The notes under the pieces: generated by a model
Told to the model about the DNA's origin: nothing
Seen by the model: only the letters and a program-made list of their open reading frames with translations
The model's database searches: none
Shown here: positions 34,318 through 41,744 of the stretch, piece after piece
Numbering within the stretch: the first letter of the stretch is position 1
Layout of the letters: each line of letters begins with the position of its first letter
Assembly (NCBI RefSeq): GCF_010119975.1
Contig: NZ_CP048222.1
Span: 5,866,501 to 5,930,500, forward strand
From: Rhodocytophaga rosea
GTDB lineage: Bacteria; Bacteroidota; Bacteroidia; Cytophagales; 172606-1
Direction of reading: 5' to 3'
Length of the DNA: 64,000 nucleotides
Program-made: the position numbers and the translations under genes

Positions 34318-34897
34318 CTACTTCAAGTTTTTTAAAATCAAGTTTAAAGTAAGTACCCAATCCTGAAAAGATGGTATAAAGTGCCTCCTTAAGCGCTTCT
34401 ACAGACAGATAGTCTTCGGCTTTGAGCCAATGATATTTCACCTGCTTCCAAAATCGTTCGATCCTGTTAAGATGAGGACTATACTTAGGCAGCAAAAAGA
34501 TGTATAATCCTTTCTGTTCCCATTCTTCTTTTTTGACTTCCCATAGGCCACATGTATGCCAGGAGGCGTTGTCTAAGACTATGACAGTAAACTTGGAAAT
34601 AGATGTTGAGAAGGCCTCTACACATTCAATGATAAAGTCAGCGTTTAGACTCCCACTTTTCTGATAAGTAAGCAACTCATTATTTGTACTTAACAAGCCA
34701 AATACATTTATCCTTGTACTTCTTTGGGATAAAATAGGGGCGTGTTCGCCTTTTTTGATCCATCCATAAGGTACACAAGGGGTAAGGCAAAACCCTGATT
34801 CGTCTCCAAAATATAAATCTATACTGCCTGTCTGTGCCAAATAAAGCAAAGCATGTAATCGCTTGACTTTCTGCTCATATGCTTCTTTGTTTTGCAA
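34289..34897 (-). CDS. IS630 transposase, catalytic (DDE) part
   Basis: About 202 residues as a separate frame, but the open frame extends further upstream through DYRWKRFRKWIKPLQNKEAY, so it is almost surely made as a fusion with the upstream HTH frame. Catalytic residues: YFGDESGF (first Asp), VIVLDNASWHTCG (second Asp), and YSPHLNRIERFWKQVKYHW (Glu). The stop codon lies in flanking DNA just outside the left inverted repeat. Frame relation to the upstream part is -1. Confidence 0.92.
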   Translation of the reverse strand: MQNKEAYEQKVKRLHALLYLAQTGSIDLYFGDESGFCLTPCVPYGWIKKGEHAPILSQRSTRINVFGLLSTNNELLTYQKSGSLNADFIIECVEAFSTSISKFTVIVLDNASWHTCGLWEVKKEEWEQKGLYIFLLPKYSPHLNRIERFWKQVKYHWLKAEDYLSVEALKEALYTIFSGLGTYFKLDFKKLEVDENIILNCV

Positions 34898-34902
34898 TGG
34901 CT

Positions 34903-35334
34903 TTATCCATTTACGGAAACGTTTCCATCGGTAGTCAATTTTTTTAAAAACCGCTTCAAGGTCATCTCACTCATAGCCGTGCCTAATTTAGCTTCTATCT
35001 CTCGCTTAGCTAATTTAAGTTGTTGTTTTTCTTTCTCTATGCTATTTTCCACTACTTCAACATGGGTAGCATTACTGGTAGTAAGGATGGGTTTTCTGCC
35101 TTTCCCTTTTTGGTTCTTTAACCCTACCACACCTGTTTTCTCAAAGCGATCAAACCACTTATAAATACTTAACTGACTTACTTGAAAAATGCTTGCTAAC
35201 TTCTGTACTTGATAGCCTTGATTGGATAACAGTATACATTGGCAACGGTTACGTTCCTGATAACTTTTACTATCTTTATGAATCTTCTCTAAGTCTTGTT
35301 TTTGCTTGTCTGTAATCTCCTTGATATAACGCAT
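34903..35334 (-). CDS. IS630 transposase, N-terminal HTH part
   Basis: About 143 residues from the likely ATG at 35334 (MRYIKEITDKQKQDLEKIHK); an earlier ATG at 35391 lies outside the inverted repeat and probably belongs to the interrupted host gene. It contains a helix-turn-helix (YQVQKLASIFQVSQLSIYKWFDRFEKTGVVGL) and a Winged-helix-like DUF4096/HTH_33-type region (KREIEAKLGTAMSEMTLKRFLKKL). It stops at 34903. The T5A7 run (34939-34950) inside RFLKKL allows a -1 slip into the DDE frame. Confidence 0.9.
   Translation of the reverse strand: MRYIKEITDKQKQDLEKIHKDSKSYQERNRCQCILLSNQGYQVQKLASIFQVSQLSIYKWFDRFEKTGVVGLKNQKGKGRKPILTTSNATHVEVVENSIEKEKQQLKLAKREIEAKLGTAMSEMTLKRFLKKLTTDGNVSVNG
34939..34950 (-). 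promoter_or_regulatory. probable programmed -1 ribosomal frameshift site
   Basis: On the minus strand the sequence is TTTTTAAAAAAA, read ttt tta aaa aaa in the HTH frame. A -1 shift on T-TTA-AAA (or on the A7 run) joins ...LKRFLKK to IDYRWKRFRKWIKP..., the expected continuous IS630 transposase. Confidence 0.75.
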
Positions 35335-35489
35335 AAGCAAAGATACAATTTGCCAAAATCTTATACTTAATTGTGTACTCTTACTTATCATGGCTTTAAT
35401 AATTTAAGCGCTATACTTAAATATACACGTCAGATCAACTAATTTTAAAAAGTATTGGATAAATTTCATTCTTTCACTAATTAATCACC

Positions 35490-36455
35490 ATGATTGAAGT
35501 CAGGCAGGTGAGCAGACAATTTGGCAATCGCCCGGTAGTGTCGGATATTTCTTTTACCGTGAAGGAAAAAGAAACACTGGTACTTCTGGGAAGCAGCGGC
35601 AGTGGGAAAACTACTACCCTGAAAATGCTAAACCGGCTCATTGAGCCTGATTCCGGAGAAATTTTAATTGGTGGAAAAAATGTATTGCACCAGCCGCTAG
35701 AACAATTGCGGCGAAGCATTGGGTATGTTATTCAGCAGACCGGACTGTTTCCACACTATACGGTAGCCGAAAATATTGCCATCGTGCCACACCTGCTCAA
35801 ATGGAGTAAAGAGGCAATAAAACAACGGGTTAAACATTTACTCGAAACCCTGGGACTGCCCCCGGCACAATTTGCAGCCAGATATCCACATGAATTGAGT
35901 GGAGGTCAACAGCAAAGGGTGGGTTTGGCAAGAGCACTGGCAGCTAATCCGCCTATACTATTAATGGATGAACCTTTTGGCGCCTTAGATCCGGTAATCC
36001 GCCATAACATCCGGCAGGAGTTTCTGAACCTGGAAGAACTCAAAGACAAAACCATTGTAATGGTAACTCATGATGTAACCGAGGCAGTATTACTGGCCAA
36101 TCAAATTTGCCTGCTCAGTGAAGGAAAGATACTGCAAACCGGAACTGCCAGAGAATTGTTATTACAGCCGGTAAATACGTTGGGAAAGGAATTTTTTGAC
36201 CAGAACCGCTTTCAGTTAGAGCGGATGGTATATACCCTGGCTGATATTTTTCCCAGGCTCACTTTTACGCCAACACCTGATACCCATGTGCCAGTTTTTG
36301 ACAGTGAGTTAACATTATGGGAAATTTTAAATAAGGATCAATATGATAAAACAGGTATAATTGGCATCCGCCAGCAATCGCAACTGTATTATGTTCCGGT
36401 TACCCAACTGCTGAGTTTTATGCCTGAAGCCGATCTTCTGAATTCTAGAAAATAG
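35490..36455 (+). CDS. ABC-transporter ATPase of the glycine-betaine/osmoprotectant (OpuCA/ProV) type
   Basis: 321 residues. Walker A LLGSSGSGKTTTLKML, Q-loop region GYVIQQTGLFPHYTVAENIAIVP, signature LSGGQQQRVGLARALA, Walker B ILLMDEPFGALDP and switch His MVTHDVTEA are all intact. The blocks TGLFPHYTVAENI and SGEILIGGKNV are characteristic of the OpuCA/ProV subgroup importing quaternary amines. After the ATPase (~235) comes a ~85-residue C-terminal extension with weak CBS-like features (TGIIGIRQQSQLYYVPVTQLL). No permease or substrate-binding gene is adjacent; the next gene is an unrelated reductase. Confidence 0.85.
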   Translation: MIEVRQVSRQFGNRPVVSDISFTVKEKETLVLLGSSGSGKTTTLKMLNRLIEPDSGEILIGGKNVLHQPLEQLRRSIGYVIQQTGLFPHYTVAENIAIVPHLLKWSKEAIKQRVKHLLETLGLPPAQFAARYPHELSGGQQQRVGLARALAANPPILLMDEPFGALDPVIRHNIRQEFLNLEELKDKTIVMVTHDVTEAVLLANQICLLSEGKILQTGTARELLLQPVNTLGKEFFDQNRFQLERMVYTLADIFPRLTFTPTPDTHVPVFDSELTLWEILNKDQYDKTGIIGIRQQSQLYYVPVTQLLSFMPEADLLNSRK

Positions 36456-36572
36456 CCTTCCTAAATTGCCCGATAAAGCTTGCTTAAGCAGTTGATTATC
36501 TATATCTTTTCTGATAATCAGCTATATACCTCCATATTTTTTAATATTCCCACATTTTTATGCTATCCACCT

Positions 36573-37649
36573 ATGAATAAACTTGTGTTAGTTACAGGTG
36601 CCAACGGACATCTTGGCCTGAATACAGTTCGATCGCTGTTAAATAAGGGATACCAGGTAAAAGCGTTTGTACGAAAAACGTCTGACCTGCAAGGGCTGGC
36701 TAATTTGCCGCTTAGTTTGAGTTATGGAGATATACGTGATCTGGTGGCACTTACAAAAGCGGCTGAGGGTTGTGAGGTAATTATTCATCATGCGGCTGTA
36801 TATAAAACCTGGGCCAGATCGCCTGAAGAAGTGATGGAACCGGCTATTGTGGGCACCAGAAATATTTTCGCTGCCGCTGTTCATGCAGGCATTCAACGCT
36901 TAATTTACACCAGTTCTACTTATGCCATTGGTACTACCACCAATGCTCAAACCATCCTGACATCAAAAGACTGGAACCAGAATGAAAATGTGCCCTATGG
37001 AATTGCCAAAACCAAAAGTGAGCAACTCGCCTGGGAACTTGCTGATCAACACAATATTCCTATGATTTCTTTTTGTCCGGGAGCTATTTTCGGCAGATAC
37101 GATTACCGGGTAACTCCTTCCAACCGTATGGTACTTGATATGATAAGAGGGATGGGTATGACCGTTGAAGGGATTTTAGCTACGGTAGATGTACGGGATG
37201 TTGGGAATATTCATGCTCTGGCTGTGGAGAAGGGTACTATTGGAGAACGGTATATTGTAACCGGGCAAAACCACTCCATGAAAGAAGTAGGCAGCATTGT
37301 AAATAGGCTAACCCATAATATAGTGCCTCATATGCCTTTTGGAAGGTCTATAAATATTGGTATGGCAGGTATGATGGAAATGGTAGCCAAGCTTAGCGGC
37401 TGGACACCTCCTTTTACCGTAGGAATGGCAAAGGAATACAGCCACCGCTATGCGCAGTTTGATAACTCCAAAACTATTAAGGATTTTAATTATAGATTTT
37501 ACACCCTGGAAGAAACCATTGCCGATACGATTAAATGGTTCATGTTCCTCCATAATATTAAATTAAGCAAGGAGGTAGCAGACCAATTTAAACCTGAAAA
37601 CGAATGGCTGGAAATGAAAAACAAAGTAAGTCAGCAACAGCCTGTATAA
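36573..37649 (+). CDS. NAD(P)-dependent epimerase/dihydroflavonol-4-reductase-like (extended SDR)
   Basis: 358 residues from the ATG at 36573 (MNKLVLVTGANGHLGLNTVRSLL); the upstream extension is not SDR sequence. The Rossmann GxxGxxG is GANGHLG, the active-site Tyr/Lys is in YGIAKTKSEQ, and SSTYAIGTT supplies the catalytic Ser/Thr region. FCPGAIFGRYDYRVTPSN resembles the dihydroflavonol-reductase/cinnamoyl-CoA-reductase group. Cytosolic. Substrate unknown. Confidence 0.88.
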   Translation: MNKLVLVTGANGHLGLNTVRSLLNKGYQVKAFVRKTSDLQGLANLPLSLSYGDIRDLVALTKAAEGCEVIIHHAAVYKTWARSPEEVMEPAIVGTRNIFAAAVHAGIQRLIYTSSTYAIGTTTNAQTILTSKDWNQNENVPYGIAKTKSEQLAWELADQHNIPMISFCPGAIFGRYDYRVTPSNRMVLDMIRGMGMTVEGILATVDVRDVGNIHALAVEKGTIGERYIVTGQNHSMKEVGSIVNRLTHNIVPHMPFGRSINIGMAGMMEMVAKLSGWTPPFTVGMAKEYSHRYAQFDNSKTIKDFNYRFYTLEETIADTIKWFMFLHNIKLSKEVADQFKPENEWLEMKNKVSQQQPV

Positions 37650-37728
37650 GATAAAGTAACTCTCTATTTTTTACACCAAAAATGATAACCTTCTAAGATT
37701 TAAATAAATGATAATATCCCTAAAGTTT

Positions 37729-37908
37729 ATGAAGGTAAAAGATTTATTAATCACTATTATTTTAACTATTGTTTCTGTCATTCTTGGCTTATTCTTGGGT
37801 ATGAAAATAACAAAGAATATTCATGATGTTAAATTCTTGTTAATAGGTTTAGGAATCGGTTTTATTGTTCCCATACTTTACCGGACAATTGTAAAAAAAG
37901 CTAGATAG
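37729..37908 (+). CDS. small two-helix membrane protein, unknown
   Basis: 59 residues from the ATG at 37729 (an in-frame ATG at 37708 is an alternative). Two hydrophobic helices, LLITIILTIVSVILGLFLGM and FLLIGLGIGFIVPILYRTIV, with a short charged loop and a Lys/Arg-rich end. No family recognised. It is followed by a long terminator, which supports expression. Confidence 0.55.
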   Translation: MKVKDLLITIILTIVSVILGLFLGMKITKNIHDVKFLLIGLGIGFIVPILYRTIVKKAR

Positions 37909-38006
37909 TTGGATGCGAAAATCTCATGCTAATTTCTTTTACATAATGTGCTGTATAAACACATTGGATGCAAAGAAATCGGGAGTCATTTAAGATAATG
38001 GTCTGT

Positions 38007-38052
38007 AAAACAAACCGGCAAACTTTAATTAAAAAATCTGCCGGTTTGTTTT
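38007..38052. terminator. bidirectional terminator
   Basis: Perfect 14-bp stem AAAACAAACCGGCA/TGCCGGTTTGTTTT (38007-38020 with 38039-38052), 18-nt AT-rich loop. It serves the small membrane gene on the plus strand and the OmpA-family gene on the minus strand. Confidence 0.85.
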
Positions 38053-38069
38053 CATTATAAATTCAATAT

Positions 38070-38693
38070 CTATTGATTATTCATCACTACAATTTCTACC
38101 CGGCGGTTCTGTTGCCGGCCGGCTTCGGTTTTATTGGAAGCTTCCGGCTTACTTTCTCCCATCGGATGTATAGATATCCTGGAGGCATCCATTTTGCCTT
38201 CCTGCACCAGCCATTGTTTTACGGCTTCTGCCCGTTGTTTGGATAACTCTTTGTTAGAGGCTGCGCTTTCTTTGGAATCCGTATAACCATAAATGCGGAT
38301 TTTGCCTTTGGAACGATTGGAAATAGAGGCAGCTATCTGCTGCAGGCTTTCCTGTGCCTGTGGACGGAGGGCGGATACGCCGGATTCAAATAAAATAGTT
38401 TCGTCAAGAGAATAATTGGTGTACCGGTCATTTTCCCTGACTTCCACATCTTTTACTGTAATTTCAGGTACTCTTACCTGATGGTTATCCAGGTCTACCC
38501 CAATCCACTCAGAAGCTTCCAAGGCGGTATCGGCATCTGTCTCTTTTGCAGATATATCGGTTCGGTCAAGGGCTTCCTCTGTTTTTTCTACATTTGCATC
38601 GGCTGTGCTGTTGTCCTGCGATGATTGGTTCTGGTTACAGGAATATATAGCGCCTGTCAGGGCTAAAGCGAGTATGATAATTTTCTTTTTCAT
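38070..38693 (-). CDS. OmpA-family lipoprotein
   Basis: 207 residues. Lipobox at ALTGAIYSCNQN. A Ser/Asp/Glu-rich linker (~20-100) precedes the peptidoglycan-binding OmpA domain: LFESGVSALRPQAQESLQQIA, YGYTDSKESAASNKELSKQRAEAVKQWL and GRQQNRRVEIVVM. The domain binds diaminopimelate through conserved Asp and Arg residues. It tethers the outer membrane to the cell wall. Single gene with its own terminator. Confidence 0.92.
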   Translation of the reverse strand: MKKKIIILALALTGAIYSCNQNQSSQDNSTADANVEKTEEALDRTDISAKETDADTALEASEWIGVDLDNHQVRVPEITVKDVEVRENDRYTNYSLDETILFESGVSALRPQAQESLQQIAASISNRSKGKIRIYGYTDSKESAASNKELSKQRAEAVKQWLVQEGKMDASRISIHPMGESKPEASNKTEAGRQQNRRVEIVVMNNQ

Positions 38694-38813
38694 GTCGGTT
38701 AAAAAATGGTTACTACACTTTACGCAATTGCAGATGAAAATGTTAAATTAAACATAGCCAAGTAACTAACTTGTCAGTGGAAATATATTGTAAGGCCAAA
38801 TTCTTCATATGTC

Positions 38814-39914
38814 ATGCAAAAAATAGTATGTATTCTCGTTTTGCTGCTCCTAAGTAATATTGTTTTTGGCCAGGCTGCCGGGCAAAAGCGCAAAACAGTA
38901 ATTTCTATTCGGGAAGAAAAGTTTTACATCAATGGTAAACCAACCTTCAAAGGCCGTACCTGGAATGGGTATACAATCGAAGGCCTGTTGCCTAATTCGA
39001 GAATGGTACAGGGCATATTCGATGACCTGAATCCTGAAACGAAAGTGAAATGGAAATACCCCGATTCGCAGAAATGGGATGCCGGGCGGAATACCAGAGA
39101 GTTTATTGAAGCCATGCCTTTATGGAAACAATACGGATTATTAGCTTTCACGCTAAACCTGCAAGGAGGAAGTCCTGAAGGGTATTCGAAGAACCAGCCC
39201 TGGCATAATTCCGCCATCACCGAAAATGGAGATCTCCTGCCAGCCTATATGCAACGCCTGGAACAAATTATTACTAAGGCTGATGAACTGGGAATGGTGG
39301 TGATTCTGGGGATTTTTTATTTCGGGCAGGATGAACGTGTCAAAGACGAGGCGGCTGTCATCCGGGCCGTAGACAACACCATTAACTGGCTTTTTGAGAA
39401 GAATTATACGAATGTACTGATTGAGATAAACAATGAATGCGATATTGCCTATAATCATGAGATTCTGAAACCTGATAGGGTACATGAATTAATAGAACGT
39501 GTAAAAAATACCCAGCAAAATGGCAGGCGTTTTCTGGTGAGTACCAGTTATGGAGGAGGTACTTTGCCTAAACCGAATGTATTGAGCTCGGCCGATTTTG
39601 TTTTGTTGCATGGCAATGGAGTAAGCGATCCCAATCGTGTTTCCCAAATGGTGCAGCAGACCCGTAAAGTGGAAGGTTATCGCCCGATGCCCATTGTATT
39701 TAACGAAGATGACCATTTCGATTTTGATAAGCCTATCAATAATTTTGTAGCGGCTACGAGTGTATATGCCTCCTGGGGCTATTTCGATTTCCGGATGAAA
39801 GACGAAGGTTTGACAGAAGGGTATCAGAGTGTGCCTGTCAACTGGGGTATTAGTTCAGCCCGGAAAGAAGGCTTTTTTAAGAAATTGAAAGAAATCACCG
39901 GCGGTTTGAAATAG
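38814..39914 (+). CDS. secreted clan GH-A-like glycoside hydrolase, unknown specificity
   Basis: 366 residues, signal peptide MQKIVCILVLLLLSNIVFGQ. FYINGKPTFKGRTWNGYTIEGL is the typical start of GH5-like TIM-barrel enzymes. The acid/base candidate is E208 in VLIEINNECDIAYN (the N-E pair of clan GH-A), and the nucleophile candidate is E298 in PMPIVFNEDDHFD, about 90 residues later as expected. RRFLVSTSYGGGT and VYASWGYFDFRM are plausible sugar-contact strands. No polysaccharide-utilisation genes are adjacent. Could also be an unclassified DUF4038-like family. Confidence 0.65.
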   Translation: MQKIVCILVLLLLSNIVFGQAAGQKRKTVISIREEKFYINGKPTFKGRTWNGYTIEGLLPNSRMVQGIFDDLNPETKVKWKYPDSQKWDAGRNTREFIEAMPLWKQYGLLAFTLNLQGGSPEGYSKNQPWHNSAITENGDLLPAYMQRLEQIITKADELGMVVILGIFYFGQDERVKDEAAVIRAVDNTINWLFEKNYTNVLIEINNECDIAYNHEILKPDRVHELIERVKNTQQNGRRFLVSTSYGGGTLPKPNVLSSADFVLLHGNGVSDPNRVSQMVQQTRKVEGYRPMPIVFNEDDHFDFDKPINNFVAATSVYASWGYFDFRMKDEGLTEGYQSVPVNWGISSARKEGFFKKLKEITGGLK

Positions 39915-40209
39915 AACCCATTTAAACGAATACAATACTCTTGCTACTGGAATAATCAGTAAAGATAAATCTGATTATAAACTTTGCTTTACTTGCTGAA
40001 AATACACCAGAATACCATAAATACTGATAAAAGCTTATATAAAGCGCTTTAGAATGAAATAATTTTCAGGTGCATGAGTCTAATAAGTTAACGCCCTTTA
40101 ATATTAGTTTTTATAAATTCATCTGAAAATTTTCCATTTTACAATAGTTTTTTATTACCTTGAAAAGGTATTATCTAAAAATCTTTATAAACCAGTTAAC
40201 CTTACCTGC

Positions 40210-40659
40210 ATGAAAAAAATATCTATACTCTATGTTTGTGCGCTAAGCCTGTTATTATTCCAAACCTCCTGTAACAAAGATGATGAAGCTCCGGCACCCA
40301 ATCCTATGATTGGTGAATGGGAGTTATATAGACTTAATGTTGATTTTCCAGGAACCTCTCAATCTGATGGAGATTATCCGGCTAATAGTTTCTTTAATTT
40401 ATACAAAATCACTTTTAATGCGGATGATTCATTTGTAGAAGAAGTATCTGCTGGTGGCCCAATTAGTAATAATGAAGGTGAATGGACATTAACCAATAAA
40501 GAAGTAACACTGAATTACGATTCTGGCGGCGATGATGAAACCTTTACCCTCAATACGGAAAATACTTTAATGACAGGTGAGACTTTTAATGTTAACTTTG
40601 GCACTGAAGCAGCACCCAATGTAGGGGCTGTTAAATTTATTTTCAAGAAAAATCAGTAA
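40210..40659 (+). CDS. lipocalin-like lipoprotein
   Basis: 149 residues. Lipobox LLLFQTSCNKDDEAP, then a small beta-barrel: MIGEWELYRLNVDFPG, FNLYKITFNADDSFVEEVS, GEWTLTNKEVTLNYDSG and VGAVKFIFKKNQ. This is the pattern of lipocalin-like domains common among Bacteroidota secreted proteins. Ligand unknown. A terminator follows about 100 nt later. Confidence 0.75.
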   Translation: MKKISILYVCALSLLLFQTSCNKDDEAPAPNPMIGEWELYRLNVDFPGTSQSDGDYPANSFFNLYKITFNADDSFVEEVSAGGPISNNEGEWTLTNKEVTLNYDSGGDDETFTLNTENTLMTGETFNVNFGTEAAPNVGAVKFIFKKNQ

Positions 40660-41059
40660 CACTTTAATTTGAGCATCTTGGACGTAGAATATAAGATAGT
40701 TCCACTTGTTCCAGGCTGTTAGCCAGACTGTTAATCATATAAATTACAAAGTATTATAAAAAACCACAGGTAGAACTTCTATCTGTGGTTTTTTATGGTG
40801 TATAAAAGCGATTTCAAAAAAATCTTAATTGATATATTTAATATGCTGATAATAAGATATTTAATAACAGAAAATGCCTCTTAAAATGTAGAGAATATAA
40901 CTCAAAAATTGGCCATAAGATAACCTTCTCCATAAAAAAAACGTAAAAAGCAATGAATTTAGTGAAACTTTTAATAATGTGATTAAGTAAAAAGAGGCAT
41001 TATTAGATATAATTCACATAAAACCAATTAACCTTAAACCTGAAATTAATTTTAAAGCT
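40660..41059. other. 400-bp gap between two lipoprotein genes
   Basis: Contains the terminator at 40758-40794. The right part is AT-rich with no gene. Two distant 9-nt complementary segments (40874-40882, 40992-41000) are probably chance. Confidence 0.6.
40758..40794. terminator. terminator after the lipocalin-like gene
   Basis: Stem AAAAAACCACAG/CTGTGGTTTTTT (40758-40769 with 40783-40794), plus partial inner pairing; T run on both strands. Confidence 0.85.
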
Positions 41060-41632
41060 ATGAAAAAACTGTTTTTAGTGATGCTTGTAGCCGGCTGTAT
41101 GTCGGCATGTGCGCCTACGTCAAATACAACTTCAAGTACCGGTACAACTGATGGAACCACGACCGATAGCAATACGGCTGATGACTCAAGTACTGGCACT
41201 ACCGGAACCACAGGTACTGGAACATCAACTAGCGGTACAACCGGAACTGATAATTCTTCCAGTTCATCTACTACTGATCAGTCTTCAACCAGCGGTGCTT
41301 CTACTACCGATACAACTGGCACTTCTAGTTCAAGTTCAACCACTGGCGACAATAGCACCATGAGTAACGAAAGTTCCAGCAGTACTGGTACAGCCGCTAC
41401 TGGTGTAGATGCCATGGAAGGTACTTCTATTCAGATGACTGATTTACCAAAAGCTGTTAGTGATGCGTATATGAAGATGCCCGGACATGATAATGCCAGC
41501 GGAGAGAAAGTTACCCAGGTAAAAACTGCTCAGTACCCAGTATTATATAAAATTGAAGGTACTTCAGGTAGCACGCAATATGTGCATTATTTCACTCCGG
41601 AAGGAACTGAAATTACAATGCCGAAAAACTAA
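41060..41632 (+). CDS. Ser/Thr-rich lipoprotein with small C-terminal domain
   Basis: 190 residues. Lipobox VAGCMSACAPTSN. About residues 20-115 are almost only Ser, Thr, Gly, Asp and Asn, a low-complexity linker. The last ~70 residues (IQMTDLPKAVSDAYMKMPG ... VTQVKTAQYPVLYKIEGTSG ... YVHYFTPEGTEITMPKN) form a globular domain of PepSY-like/BLIP-like shape. The design suggests a surface-exposed domain on a flexible, perhaps O-glycosylated stalk; Bacteroidota O-glycosylate D-S/T-containing extracytoplasmic proteins. A perfect terminator follows. Confidence 0.75.
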   Translation: MKKLFLVMLVAGCMSACAPTSNTTSSTGTTDGTTTDSNTADDSSTGTTGTTGTGTSTSGTTGTDNSSSSSTTDQSSTSGASTTDTTGTSSSSSTTGDNSTMSNESSSSTGTAATGVDAMEGTSIQMTDLPKAVSDAYMKMPGHDNASGEKVTQVKTAQYPVLYKIEGTSGSTQYVHYFTPEGTEITMPKN

Positions 41633-41659
41633 TTAATAAGGTATAAACAACCAGTTAGG

Positions 41660-41688
41660 AAAACCGCAACAATATTGTTGCGGTTTTT
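41660..41688. terminator. terminator between lipoprotein and nuclease genes
   Basis: Perfect 13-bp palindromic stem AAAACCGCAACAA/TTGTTGCGGTTTT (41660-41672 with 41675-41687) with T run to the right and A run to the left. Works for both convergent genes. Confidence 0.9.
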
Positions 41689-41744
41689 TGTTGCCTACAA
41701 ATGAATATAGACTATTATATCAGCATTTTATCAAGCTAAAGGTT

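Larger units (their letters stand above)
34293..35376 (-). mobile_element. IS630-family insertion sequence, ~1.08 kb
   Basis: Perfect 16-bp terminal inverted repeats (34293-34308 and 35361-35376, ACACAATTAAGTATAA and complement) enclose a two-frame transposase. A TA dinucleotide sits at the right end (35376-35377), and TA occurs just outside the left end (34290-34291), as expected for TA-targeting IS630/Tc1 elements, though the exact base boundary is ambiguous by about 2 bp. It splits the small membrane-protein gene. Confidence 0.88.

Noticed and set aside
40874-41000. Distant inverted repeat ATGCCTCTT / AAGAGGCAT
   Set aside because: Only 9 nt, ~110 bp apart in AT-rich DNA; probably chance.
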